Below are positions 12,057 through 22,919 of a DNA stretch of 64,000 bases, in pieces. The translations under genes and the position numbers were made by a program. The stretch's first letter is position 1; each line of letters begins with the position of its first letter. Origin of the DNA: Cinnamomum chago (taxonomy: Eukaryota; Streptophyta; Magnoliopsida; Laurales; Lauraceae); contig CP142459.1 of NCBI GenBank assembly GCA_038049695.1, positions 65,464,001 through 65,528,000 on the forward strand, given 5' to 3'. The notes below the pieces were generated by a model that worked only from the letters and a program-made list of their open reading frames with translations, made no database searches and was not told the origin of the DNA.

Positions 12057-12208
12057 GGGGAAAATATTCAAGTGCATCTATCCCTCGTAATAGGGTGAAG
12101 GATGCTTCCATAAATAAAAATTTTCAAGTACAAAAGGGAGATTTGTATGCAAAAAAGGAAAAGTGACATCACCCTATGGTGAGGGATGGATGCACTTGAA
12201 ACTTTCCC
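12057..12208 (+). mobile_element. TA-flanked TIR element, copy A
   Basis: This 152-bp element begins ggggaaaatattcaagtgca. Its right end, reverse-complemented, is gggaaagtttcaagtgcatc, so the termini form long inverted repeats. The arms also share the 'tccctc..ataggg' motif. Both flanks are TA dinucleotide repeats. It has no coding capacity. A longer relative (copy B) follows after about 11 bases of TA repeat. Confidence 0.8.
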
Positions 12209-12219
12209 TATATATATAT

Positions 12220-12402
12220 GGGGAAGTTTCAAGTGCATCTATCCCTTACCATAGGGTGAGGGACACTTCCATAATTGAAAATTTTCAAGTACAGAAGTTA
12301 CTTTTCAAGTGCATAGGGTGAGGTACACTTCGTTGTCTTCATGTGCGAAAATGAAAGTGTCCCTCACCTATGGTGAGGGATAGATGCACTTGAAACTTCC
12401 CC
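12220..12402 (+). mobile_element. TA-flanked TIR element, copy B
   Basis: This 183-bp relative of copy A has near-perfect terminal arms: ggggaagtttcaagtgcatc at the left, and the same sequence inverted at the right end. An 'atagggtgaggga' segment lies further in. It sits between TA repeats (12209-12219 and 12403-12417). Confidence 0.85.
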
Positions 12403-12499
12403 TATATATATATATATTTTAATGTATAACAGATTGATACAATACCAAACACAATATATGTTTAGGTTTTCCTTGCACGTTTCATTTGCCAACCCGGCC

Positions 12500-12800
12500 A
12501 TTGTATCTCACTTTCCACAGGGAGAACGAGATTCCATGCATACTAAGGCTTTAGTGAGATTTGCATTAGATTTTATGGTGGACACGGGTCGTTATAGATG
12601 GTATCAAAGCCGATGACGGCTCTATTTTCCGCTGGGTGAGTATGTCACGTATGTGGCTCCCTTGTAGAAGGGCCCGACGACGATTGAGTATGTAGTGGTG
12701 CATAAGTCCCACATTGGAAATACGTTAGTCCTGATATTGGATATATATGTGTGTAACATGACGTTAACTCCACATGAGACCCGTTATGCTACCAACAGCA
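12500..12800 (+). mobile_element. TRIM-like LTR fossil (possible)
   Basis: A tRNA-Met primer-like site (TGGTATCAAAGCC, 12599-12611) is followed after about 80 bases by 'gcataagtcccacattggaa', a phrase typical of the start of LTRs in plant terminal-repeat elements in miniature. The 5' LTR is not clearly recovered. The element is old and broken. The call rests on the order primer site, very short internal region, LTR-like start. Confidence 0.4.
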
Positions 12801-14923
12801 TAGCACAAAATCTTTCTTGAACGGCCAAATTTAAGGGGACCATGGCACCTTAATCATTTGGATTATGCATTTAGGCTTCACTATAGATTTGACAGCCAAA
12901 TGCACTCCTTTTGCATTTGGCAAAGTTGTATTGTCATTGGCCGCATCAGATGAAGCCAACAATCTGGGAAAATGGTCAATTGGATAGGAAGCAAATAGAT
13001 AGCCAAGTTTTTATTTCAATCATCAACAACCAATAAACCTTATGTTTTATAGTTTGCTACCTCTCAAAGCCCTCATTTATTAGGTGCCATTGGCAAATCC
13101 TACGAACTTTGGTAAGTGCTCCTACTTGGAAGGTTGCAGAGAGGGGTCTAATGAGACTCTTCTAAGTTTGTGGGGGTAGCCTATCATATACAAGAGAGTT
13201 CAATGATTCAATAATTTACAAAACATCATATCCATTGAACATTGCCAACTTCCTTATGAAAGATAGATGATGAACTTAACCCATAAAAAATGAAAACTAT
13301 ATCTATCATCTACTTCATAAACTTAAATACAATGGTGGAGAAGTTAAGCAGACTCAAAAGCACATCAATTAATATACAACTCTGCCTGTTAATAGCGATG
13401 TGCAGATTCTGCCAATGTGGGACACACAAATATCACATCAAACGAATTAATTGGGTAGGTCAATCGCGTGTTTACAAAGTAATCAATCAACTGTGATGAA
13501 AGGGATTCAAGCTTCACAGCTTTTCCATGTTGATTGTCCCCAATCAGGGCGGGCCTTCAATACGGCGACGCTGTATATTAATATATATACTGCAGTCCTT
13601 AAAGGTAGGGTTGCTTAATTAAAGTTGATTTTTTTCCAAAACTATCCTTACCATTTCTTTAACAAAACTCTTTCTGTTGGTATCTTCACATTCTTAATTG
13701 ATCATATTAAGTCCATCGTACCATAATTAGATTTAAATCCTCAAAATCATCACAAACTGGCCCACTGTTTATTTTTCAATTTTTGATCTACTAATAAACT
13801 TAACTGAGAGAGTTGATAAAAGTGAAAAGAATGTGATTTTAGATGTGGGTCTCACAAAAATCATGAGGGCAAAAAATCCAAAGGCCTACCGTTAGAAAAA
13901 AAAAAAAAGGAATGTCCTCATTGAGCCATTTGATTTTCACGATTAACTCATATGAAATCAGATCATCAAAACAAAAGAGGAGATATTCATGTCATTTGAT
14001 TTCTATAGAGTCATCCCTAATAAAAAAAAACAGAAAATAAAAGAGTAAATTACCAATATTTAATGGGTGTAGGCCCTATTGGGGCTCATTAGTAGATGTG
14101 CCAAAATCCAAGAGTTCGTTAGGCCCGCTTATGGATATACATGCTTAAACATTAAATCTGCCCTCAAATTTTGTATTTTTTTAAATCTCCATATTTTTTA
14201 TGGGCCTAAGCTCATGAAAACCTTACATTTTGTCCATTTTAATCTATTCAAATGGATCCTCCTCAAATGGTCTGGCTTTTAGCATTTTCATTTAAATTAA
14301 GTTCAACAATTTTATATTTTGGATCTCCAATTGAAAGTTTGCGCCTATTCCTATTGACGTATGAAAGATATTATGGAAAATTAGACGACTGATTAGTGGT
14401 AAATAGATGAGTGGACAAAAATCACACTCTTAATTGATCATATTAAGTCCATCATACCTTAAAAATGTGTTCTTTTGAGATCAAACTACACAAAAATCAA
14501 TTTTATTTTTAAAATCATTCTGATGTGGGCCATACTTAGGAAAAAAGGCATCATTGTATAATTGGACGTGGACCCACTTCACAAACATACGCTCTTTTAA
14601 AATCAAACTCCATAAAATCAACATTTATTTTAGAATGATTTTGACACGCCCTGAGTTGGATCCATAATGTAGTTAATACAGATGTATGACATAAGAGATT
14701 GGCTCCAGTAATAATTCTTGAAGTTTTCACAAAATAATGGGCCCCACTACTATATGAGACCATTTTAAAAAAATGAACCACTAGGGCCCACTGTTTTCTA
14801 AAACTACAAAATTTATTATCATCATCATTATCTCAGTCTATGCACCTATGCATCCACATCATACATCTAATATAGTGGGCCTCAATTGAAATATGCTAGC
14901 AAAATATATATATGTAATATTTA
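12801..14923. other. Intergenic DNA with dispersed repeats
   Basis: No gene is visible. A phrase of about 35 bases around 'ttaattgatcatattaagtc' occurs at about 13,690 and again at about 14,430, with further diffuse similarity between 14,390-14,530 and 14,540-14,700. These look like decayed copies of one repeat. Confidence 0.5.
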
Positions 14924-15275
14924 GGTGAGAATTGTTCTCACATATTATGTGATAACTTTTTTGTGGGGCCCAATTGTGGGCTCCATTTGGAGATGGGACC
15001 AGAGGGGTTAGAAAGATCTATGTGAAACCGCTCCAAGTATCAAGTTTGACCCCAAACTCATGCCCCTAACCCCTTCATCCGTTGCCCACAAGTTTAATGG
15101 CTTCATATTCAAAAAAAAATATTTAAGCATCAATTCATCGGTTCAGTCCATTCGAATGTATGCAAATTCTTAGGATTAGTGACTATCGAGGGTTCTCTAT
15201 TGGTTGCTAGATTTGGATGGATTGCTAATTGGACCCTGCAAAAAAGTTTTCACATAATATATGAGAACTAGTGAG
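14924..15275. mobile_element. MITE with long terminal inverted repeats
   Basis: The left arm, from 'gagaattgttctcacatatt' through 'atgtgataacttttttgtgg', matches the reverse complement of 15,228-15,272. The arms are about 45 bp and enclose about 250 bp of non-coding sequence. Boundaries are accurate to a few bases. The right end abuts part of a second MITE family. Confidence 0.7.
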
Positions 15276-15345
15276 ATGTTCCTATGAGAGCATCACTCAC
15301 CTTACTATGAGAGATAGGGTGGGACTCTAACATTTAAGTTGTTGG
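15273..15345 (+). mobile_element. Partial copy of the 60.5-kb MITE
   Basis: Words 'cctatgagagcatc', 'caccttactatgagagata' and 'catttaagttgttg' occur in the same order as in one arm and the loop of the complete element at 60524-60673. Only one arm is present. Confidence 0.7.
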
Positions 15346-15898
15346 CTTTGTATATGAGAAGATTGGGCCCATTATTTTATTTTATAAAGTTATTATATGG
15401 ACCCAAGCAAAAGCTCCAATTTGCTGTGATAACTTTTTTTTTAACTTTCTTATTTTATCATTTGCTGTTTTCAACTAAGCTCACTGTGGAGAGGACATAA
15501 AAGTACTATCTGAGCTCTATGTGGGAAAGCCATAAAAGTACTAAGGGGTAATTTAGGAAATAATTAATTTCCAAAGAGGCAATAGATGCCCTTGAAATCC
15601 GTTTTTCATTGCAGAAATAAAAGTTGAACGTGGCTTCCACTATATGAGGTGAGGAGCCAAAAGATGCACGGTATTATGCGGAAGAGTGCTGCACTCGAGA
15701 CGCCCCCAATCAGAATCAATCATTTTCAAGGGCTACAATTTTAGTAACAGTAGGATGGGTTCATATCATTTAAGCTGATATCATTTAAGCTGTTTTCCAC
15801 TCTTGTCCAAAGTTTTGATTTGATCGGTCGGGGGGGGGAATGTTGGTGGTTTCAGAGAATCAGAGGGGTGCAGGAGGATTGTCAAATGGGAGGAATTG
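15346..15898. other. Intergenic DNA
   Basis: No gene is visible. It contains a run of G at about 15,830-15,838 and otherwise unique AT-rich sequence. Confidence 0.5.
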
Positions 15899-16112
15899 GT
15901 GTCCCTTTTCGTCAATAACTTGCCAGAACTCATTGTCGTTTAGCAATTGAGGCTGTTTTATTTTATTTTATTTTATTTCGTTTTTCAGTGGGGAGGGTCA
16001 TTGATGCTTTTATCCGTGCTTCCGAAGGGAAGGGGCTTTTGGTTGGGTTTGTGTGTTTTGGCAACATGGGGATTGTTATCAAAGTAGAGACGCAAATGGG
16101 TTCAAAACCATA
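15899..16112 (+). pseudogene. LINE ORF1-type RRM fragment
   Basis: The + strand encodes SLFVNNLPE near 15,902-15,928. In another phase from about 15,997 it encodes GRVIDAFIRASEGKGLLVGF followed by VCFGNMG. Together these resemble the RNP2 and RNP1 portions of the RNA-binding domain found at the N-terminus of plant L1-type ORF1 proteins. The two parts are separated by a T-rich insertion (repeated 'ttttatttta') and a stop codon, and they are out of frame, so the segment is dead. A host RRM gene fragment is the alternative. The Tourist-like MITE begins two bases downstream. Confidence 0.45.
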
Positions 16113-16113
16113 A

Positions 16114-16403
16114 GCCCGTTTGGTAATTTTGTTGTAAAATAAAGATTAATAGATAATAAAATATAAGTGGATTATGATGATATTTTATTTTTAGTTATTT
16201 GATATTGAATCTTTTTTACTTTTTGTATGAAAAAATAGAGATTTTCTGTCTTTTAGTGGAGAAATGATGTTTTTTTTTTTTTTCTTTTTTTTTTTTTAAA
16301 GATGGAGGAGATTTTGAAAAAGTGTACTTTTGATGTGATCATTGCCTGAAAATTGGAGGATTTATTTGACTTTTGCTAAACTAGTAAAGTGCCAAATGAG
16401 CCC
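16114..16403 (+). mobile_element. Tourist-like (PIF/Harbinger) MITE
   Basis: This 290-bp element begins gcccgtttggta and ends tgccaaatgagccc, forming imperfect terminal inverted repeats of the form typical of Tourist elements. It is flanked by TAA on both sides (16111-16113 and 16404-16406), the 3-bp TWA duplication of PIF/Harbinger. There is no coding capacity. An internal T-run at 16,268-16,298 may be expanded. Confidence 0.85.
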
Positions 16404-16406
16404 TAA

Positions 16407-17394
16407 GGTAGATCCGGACTCGTCTCGGGGCCAGTTTCTTGGATTCGAATTCAAACTTGTTAAGGAGACGGTGGAACTAGACTCAGAACCAGAATCATAT
16501 GTGGGGCGGGACTAAGTTCAGGTCTAAGTAAAAAATGGTTATGGAAAAAATATATAATTTTGAAGAAAGATTCTTGAAAAATGAGGTAATGTCCACAAGT
16601 CCAAACCAATGTGAAACTAGAACCTGATCCGTTTAGGTCATTGGTCTAAAAAAAGCACTCGGACCTTGACTCATTTACTTAACAGGGTCCAAATAAAGAC
16701 CCAAATCCGATTTTTAATGGATAGAAACCTCTAGGTAATCTGATAATCGAATATCCATTTACATCCCAATCTCAAAGTTGTTAATTTGATGAATGGGAGT
16801 AGATTCGCAGGAGAAAGTTGGGAGTGAATGAGGTAAAATTTGGCGGGTGATAGAATGACATGAGCGCTGGAGCCTCCATCTCTAGAATTTTCATAGTGTT
16901 GAGAATCCAGACTGGTTTGCAACTATCCACCTGTACAGTTGATTGCACCAATGGACATACTCCGTTTGGCATTTTATTAAAAGCAGTTCCCCATGGGCCA
17001 TGGCCTATTCTCATTAAAAGAAAAAAAAAAGGACCCAGCCTACACTATTGGAAAACTCTCAGTTCAAAAAACATAATCCCTGGCTTGTTAATTGCACTGC
17101 TGCATTGCTTCCTTGGAGACATTGGACAGATCCTCCCTCAGATATGTCTTGGAAGTTGGACCCTGTAGTATTCTTGTTTTTCAATGTGTTATAATTATTA
17201 TTATAAGCAGAATGACCTGATTGAGAATAATGTCAGTATATAAAGCTGCTTTACCAAAAGAAAAAATAATAATAAAGTCAAAACATTAATTAAATTAATC
17301 TTATTGTCAGTATATAAGGAACATCTTTGCATGTGGGGCCACTTCTCAAAGTTTACAGTAAAAAAAAAAAAATTTAAGGGTTTTCCAATTCTTT
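16407..17394. other. Intergenic DNA
   Basis: No gene is supported. 16,410-16,720 carries 'gactcggacc'-type words seen in the old hAT-like dispersed repeats of this window. Open frames at 16,731-17,168 have no family resemblance. Confidence 0.5.
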
Positions 17395-17395
17395 A

Positions 17396-17580
17396 GGCTA
17401 CACTAATCTCTTTGGATCCAGAGAGAAGTCGGGTAAAACTCATATGACACTCAGGTGGTAGTACAAGTCCACTCAACCTTTGGTTCCTGAAGGGGGAATC
17501 GGGAGTCGATACCAAGACCTCTAACTCGGGAAGAGAGAGGAATCGTGATCCTGACCACTCGGCCAACCCCTTGGGGTTAA
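17396..17580 (-). mobile_element. tRNA-derived SINE
   Basis: Read on the minus strand, an A box (TGGCCGAGTGG, at 17555-17565) is followed by a B box (GGTATCGACTCC, at 17502-17513). The spacing suits an internal RNA polymerase III promoter. The head reads 'ggggttggccgagtggtcag', close to a class II (Leu/Ser) tRNA. About 100 bp of tRNA-unrelated body follows. A target duplication was not resolved. Confidence 0.75.
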
Positions 17581-19541
17581 ATTTACACAATTCTTCAAGT
17601 TCAAGATATGCTTGTCAGAGAAGGGTTATAGTTTAAGGCCCTTGTGACAGCTATTGTTTAAAAAGACGATTTGGAAGTGCATAAAGAGAACCCCTATTTT
17701 ACAAAGTAATTGAAATTTTCAAAAGATAAATTATGTATTGTGGGATTCAATCAAACTTTCTTGTAACATATCCACTCCAAGATTGATAATCGAACTGAAA
17801 CATGAACTGATATAAGTGTGCATGCACCTTCCAAATGATTTGTTTCTTCATAAGGCAGTCTCAAAATACTTGTATATAACTTGAGCTCACTTGACATTAT
17901 CAATTAACCTAATGTAACCGTCTCTTTTGAATATCATGTGAATTGTAATTCCTTGTCAATTCCCATAGAACTTTTGATGCTCATGGTTAAGATCTTCTTT
18001 ATTTTATAACATATACACATATAGTATTAGTTGCACTTGTTACAAATTTTATGCTTCGCTAATTTATTTGATAAAGAGCTCGATCTTAATGAAACTAGAG
18101 CTAACCCTATTTGTTACATTGTTCATGTGTAAAGCTTTTGATCAATACATATTTCAGTTATTTTGGTTTTATGCTTAATCATGCAATTTATATGCAACAA
18201 ATCAAACATCATCCCTCGGCCCTCGAGTTAAAGTCTCACTCTCAAAACAGTAGCCCACCTTAGAAAAAAAGAAAAAAAAAAGGAGGTGACATGTATTGTT
18301 ATGAGTTTTACACGCGAACAATGTAACCATAGGCTATTCTCTAATTTGAATGAAACTAGTATATAAATTTGGACTAATTGATTTAATAATGTATGTGACC
18401 ATGTCATTTTTGTTAATATGTTCTATAGCGGGACCATATCCAATTAAAATGACGAAGTAGGCCTTGTTCTAGGACTCCCAGGTGGTAAGACCGTATATTA
18501 AATAAATGATCGTTGGTGACTATGCTACTTTTAGCTTGGGCATTTCTTAATGTATGTATATTGGCGCTGCTCCATTAACTATTCAATCGTCTTGTGAACG
18601 TGCAACACGTGGTGTTTGCACTTTGGTTTGGAATTAGGGCTGGACTCCCTATGATGGATCCTACCTAAAATGAATAAAAAAATAGAGGGGGTAAATTGAT
18701 TGGATACAATGGGTCAAATTGGGTGTTTAATTGAATTGATTCCACATGGATGGATGACCGGATTGATCAAATCTAGTGAGTTCGAAGCTATGATGTACGG
18801 ATATTTTAAAATGGAGCGACGTATCGTGTCGTATTGTATCCATTATTTTATTTTTTATGTATAAATTTCGTGTCTCTTACGTATCCATGCCGTGCCCCTA
18901 ACGTATCTATGCCGTATCCAAGAATCATAACTTCAAAGTAGGTAGATGGGTGGAAGAATGGGCAAATGGCCAAGATAGCTGGATCTTCATCAATATCATT
19001 TGTTAGATATGATGGTCGATCTTTAATCTAAAAGGTCCCATGTAGGTTGTTGGAAGTGCTCAAATCAAATGTACAATTGGGTGAAAATTTTAACCAGCCG
19101 ACCATCCACCCAACATGGTTGCCTACCTCAAACTCACTAAATCTAACCAAACCACCCATCACTAAATCTAACCAAACCATCCATCTATGTGAGATCAATA
19201 GATGGAACATGTACATACACTCTTATACACATCTGCTACGAGCCATCATGTGTGAAGCTTCGAGTTGAAAAACACACATCGGTCTCTTTGGCATTATTGT
19301 TGGAATGTTTCGTAAATCCAAATACAATAAGAATTCAAAAGATTTAATCAGTTACTCATTTGTGATATTATCAGTAAAATCTAATTCAACAAAATTTGTG
19401 TATGGACTGCCCTAAACTTGATCCATTACCTCTTGAAAGTGACACCATTTGAATTCCCTGAAAAAATGCAACAAAAGGATATTATTTCAGTTACTTAAGC
19501 AGTTGGTCAAATGTGAAAATCGATTAAAGTGTCCGTTAGTC
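17581..19541. other. Intergenic DNA
   Basis: No gene is visible. At about 18,800-18,915 there are repeated 'cgtatc.atgccgt' words, a decayed minisatellite-like block. At 19,130-19,190 a 30-base phrase ('cactaaatctaaccaaacca') is tandemly duplicated. Confidence 0.5.
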
Positions 19542-19893
19542 TGCATTATGACACATAGGAGTTGAATACATAAGATTCATATTATAATTGATAAAAAAAA
19601 ATGAAGATCAAATGGGAAGTTTAGAAAATGAGAATCAAATAAGTTTTTCTTATAGAAAAATAAAATAAAAGGAGGATGGAGGATAAATAAACAGCCATCA
19701 CCCTTGCAATTCTTTTTTTTTTTTTTTTTTTCTTTGTGTGTGTCTTTTGATTCTATCTTATAAGAGAAAATGTTATTTGAGGCTCATTTCTGGAAATTAA
19801 CTTTCTATACTCATTTTTAACTACTTATGGCAGAAGTTTTATGCATTAAATTTCTATATATTTTAATACATACAAATTGGTCCCATATGTTAT
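19542..19893. mobile_element. Fold-back MITE, family member 1
   Basis: The left arm ('aatacataagattcatatta', 'aatgaagatcaaatggga', 'aaaatgagaatca') is mirrored by the right arm ('ctcatttctggaaattaac', 'ctcatttttaactacttatg', 'tttaatacatacaaattggt'). Members 2 (41696-41995) and 3 (61826-62270) share the same arms. The loop contains a long T run and a 'cagccatcaccctt' segment shared with the other copies. Confidence 0.7.
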
Positions 19894-20285
19894 CATATAA
19901 TCTCCCTAGTTCAATAAAAATAAATTAAAAGGATATGAATTGAAGAAATAAAGGTGAATATCCAAAAGTGGCTATCAAATAATCTCAAAGGTTATTTGGG
20001 AATCATTCAAGGATATTCACTTTTTCCCTCAATTTTAGTAATTTATAAATATACTTTTTAAAATTCATTATAATTCAATTCCATACAAACAAATGTTGTA
20101 TTAAGAAAGTTTTCACACTACAAGAGTTTTACAATTTTACGTGGGAAAGAGGGAATGACCTAAGTTTGGAGAAGTAAATGGGGCCATCACCATCATAGGA
20201 TTTAGTTAACTATGGTATTCCTTATGTTATTCTCACTCCTTCCGAAGAACTCATTTGTTGATTCTCCTCTCATGTTACTCTTACA
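19894..20285. other. Intergenic DNA
   Basis: AT-rich sequence. Nothing is recognisable. Confidence 0.5.
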
Positions 20286-20526
20286 ATGATCAGGAACTTG
20301 GATGAGCGATCTACTCCTATAAACGTATCATATTCCAATGATTGGACTCTTCCTCAGTCTTGCAACAATGGGTCTCCATCGACGGAAAAAATAGAAAAAG
20401 CACCATCCCATTCAGTAACTACTACTGGTGAGAAGCTAAATGGATCCATTGAACAAGCAGTCCCCATGAATGGTGAAACTGTAGCACACTCAGAGTCAGA
20501 AACTGTTGCAGCTACAGAGAAGCGGA
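20286..20526 (+). pseudogene. Unidentified coding-like segment
   Basis: A frame opening MIRNLDERSTPINVSYSNDW and continuing with Ser/Thr/Glu-rich sequence has protein-like composition. It runs to a stop at 20532-20534, directly beside the P450 relic but in a different phase. I do not recognise the source. It may be a piece of a host mRNA carried with the P450 relic, or chance. Confidence 0.25.
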
Positions 20527-20868
20527 ATATTTGATATCTTTGGAGAATCTATTATCAATTCAGATTCTGAGTTATGGAGAATTCGACAAAAAATGGCTCA
20601 CAGCGTTATGAGCAGCAAGAAACTTCACACCTTTTTTAACAGGACAAGCCAAGGAAAGGTGAATGGCCAAATGCATGTTCTTAAGCACAAAGCCAACCAA
20701 GACCAAGGCGTCATGGATTTGCAAGATTTGTTTCAAAGGTTCACCTTTGACAACACATGCATTCTAATCTTTGGAGTTAACCCAGACTCCCTTTTGGTTG
20801 AATTGCCGATGGTTCCATTTGCACAGGCACAGGCAATGATACGATGGAAGCATTGGCCTTCCGTAAAC
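20527..20868 (+). pseudogene. Cytochrome P450 relic (CYP86/CYP96-like)
   Basis: About 110 residues read IFDIFGESIINSDSELWRIR, then KMAHSVMSSKKL, then MDLQDLFQRFTFDNTCILIF. This is the helix C to helix E region of CYP86-clan fatty-acid hydroxylases, especially the CYP96 type, in which W-R.QRK and the DLQD.FQRFTFD.TC motif are conserved. The N-terminal third, the oxygen-binding helix I, ExxR and the haem-cysteine loop are all absent. No start codon belongs to the P450 part, and the frame dissolves into a repeat after PMVPFAQAQ. It is a dead fragment of a host gene. CYP96 genes often lack introns, so a retro-copy cannot be distinguished from a truncated segmental copy. Confidence 0.85.
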
Positions 20869-20985
20869 TCAGATAAATTTGTTTGAGTTTTGCCAGAAAC
20901 TCAAATAAATTTGCTAAAACTTAAATACATTTATCTGAGTTTCTGACAAAACTCAAATAAATTTATCTGAGTTTTTGTCCAGTTT
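20862..20985. repeat. Cluster of inverted and direct 'actcaaataaattt' repeats
   Basis: About six copies of an A-C-T-C-A-[AG]-A-T-A-A-A-T-T-T word in alternating orientation fill this stretch (for example aactcaaataaatttatctg at about 20,952). It begins exactly where P450 similarity stops, so it marks the breakpoint. Confidence 0.75.
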
Positions 20986-21985
20986 ATCAGATATCCTGGA
21001 AAATTTATCTAATTAAGTTCGGCGACACCAAAAATCAGAATATGGAAAATCAGATTATAATAAAAATCGAAATCCAAAATAAGAACACTTGATGACCATG
21101 ATCCAATCGAGAAAAGAGAGATGCAAAACAAGCAAAAGAGCAAACTGCTCTCTTTCAAATCAGTTGTAGAGAGAGATTTGAAAGAGATTTTGGATGAAAG
21201 AGTAAAAGAAAGTAAAACCATTTCTATCTTTGAAAAAATGAAAGAGAGAAAATCAGAAGTCATGGTGGCGATGGAAGGTGCTCTGCAACGATACTCTACA
21301 ACCATGGAAAGGAACAGAAAATGAAAAATGAGAAAGAAGAATAAGGAAGGCATTCTCTAAGACAACAGAGAATAAGAGAAAACTTGGCCTAGGAATGGGG
21401 GATTGAAAGGGGCAAATTAGTCATGAAAATATATGACGTGATATATTAGGGACCTCTAACCAAAATATCTCCAGCTGTCTGGATTATAGAAATTAGAAAT
21501 CCTTGATGCCTTAGAAGACCGTACTCAAAGATTGTTGGCTAATTAACTATTATAAATTTTGTTACCGTATAAAAAAAAGTAGATAAAAAACCTCACATTT
21601 TTCCTGATATTGTGAATTTCCACTTTTTCTCAGGAGAATTCACTATATGCATTTATGAACATCACCCCTAAAACAGGACTGGTCATTTCACAGACATTCC
21701 CTTATCACCCCCCGGGACCCACACCACACTAATCAACTCCAAAACAAGAAACCAACATCTTCTCCCGTTAATTTGTCAAATCACACTGGGAGACGCTTGC
21801 AATTCCATAAAATCACAAAGAAGTAAAGAAATCCAACAAAACCCCAATCCATCCCTTCATGGCTTTTCCAATTCAAGTACACATTACATTCTTTTTCCTT
21901 CCTTGCTTTCTGTCTTCTGCAACTCCAGTTAAAACAGATCTCTTTTCTTCTCCTTTCCTTTTCTCCTCCCACGGAGGAAAAGCTA
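20986..21985. other. Intergenic DNA 5' of the CLC leader
   Basis: Open frames on both strands at 21,009-21,353 are AG/CT-rich and match no family. The segment from 21,780 to 21,985 is CT-rich and may be part of the CLC promoter. Confidence 0.45.
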
Positions 21986-22292
21986 TGAAAAGATAAAAAG
22001 CAGTCTCTTTGTGCTTCCGTTTCCTAAATCCATTTCTCTGTCGTTATCTCCATTTAAGCACTTTTCATCAGATCCGAACGCGAATGGAGTTGAAAAAACA
22101 AAAAGAATCGGCAAAGGAGGAGGAGTAGATCCAGGTATTTCAGGTTTGCTTTGCTTTTGATTTCTCTTCTTTTTTTCTTTTTTTTCCAGATCGGATTGGA
22201 TCTTGATTTCTGTAACGTGATCAAGCTTGGAGATGTTGATTTGATTTGTGTGGAGTTCTGAGAATCGAACGAGAGTCGAGGAATAGCTCGAG
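21986..22292 (+). promoter_or_regulatory. Candidate promoter and non-coding leader exons of CLC
   Basis: A TATA-like agataaaaag (21,989-21,998) precedes a leader-like, stop-rich segment. Two good donors follow it (after 22134, GTATTT; after 22292, GTACGTAA). Between them is an acceptor after a long pyrimidine tract (22188-22189). This resembles alternatively spliced 5'-UTR exons with a T-rich leader intron. The next same-strand gene is the CLC ORF 4.2 kb downstream, whose ATG is preceded by an acceptor-like 'tttcttcag'. The link is inference and needs transcript data. Confidence 0.35.
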
Positions 22293-22482
22293 GTACGTAA
22301 TTCGAACTTCGATTTTAGTCTTTTTTTTTTAATTATGAAGGTTGAGATTTCTGCAGTCGATGGATTGTGTTGTAGTTTGTTTTCCGGCAGCTGGATTTTT
22401 CAAGAAGAGTAGATATCGAGATTTCTGTTTACTTCGTTTGGAGGTGAAAACAGATGGGAATTCTGTGGATTTTACGATGATT

Positions 22483-22502
22483 GTGTGTGTGTGTGTGTGT
22501 GT
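22483..22502 (+). repeat. (GT)n microsatellite
   Basis: About ten GT units lie in the putative leader intron of the CLC gene. Confidence 0.9.
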
Positions 22503-22919
22503 TTATATTGGATTTTGAACAAAGTAGAATTTGATGCTTTCTTTGTAAGATGTTGATCGTGATATCATTGATGGTCTCTGATTTTGAAACGATTTCTTAC
22601 TCTTTAAAGTTTAAACCTCCTGTCCAAATGCTTCAAAATACAGATCGAACGGCCTGTTTTTGTGTTTTTATTGCTTCAACATCAGAAAGAATGTCAGATT
22701 TACACGAAATGAACATGACCATTTCAACTGATTTTCGGATCAGTTTTTATTGTTTGGCTTGAGATCGTCGTGGCCACACATATATTTATGTTGATTCTAG
22801 GTTTTTTTTAGGAGTGGTAATACATATATATGTATGACCGTTGAAAATCATCGAATTCCACTGATTCTCAACGAAGCAATAGTGGAGAACAGGTATTTCT
22901 TCTCTTTTGTTATTTAATA

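Noticed and set aside
12706-12722. Upstream-sequence-element-like motif (gtcccacattgg) of snRNA genes
   Set aside because: No snRNA body or correctly spaced TATA follows. The same phrase is common at LTR starts of small retroelements, which fits the adjacent primer-like site better.
21009-21353. 114-codon minus-strand frame and overlapping plus-strand frame
   Set aside because: Both come from an AG-rich stretch. The peptides are Phe/Ser- or Lys/Glu-rich without recognisable domains.
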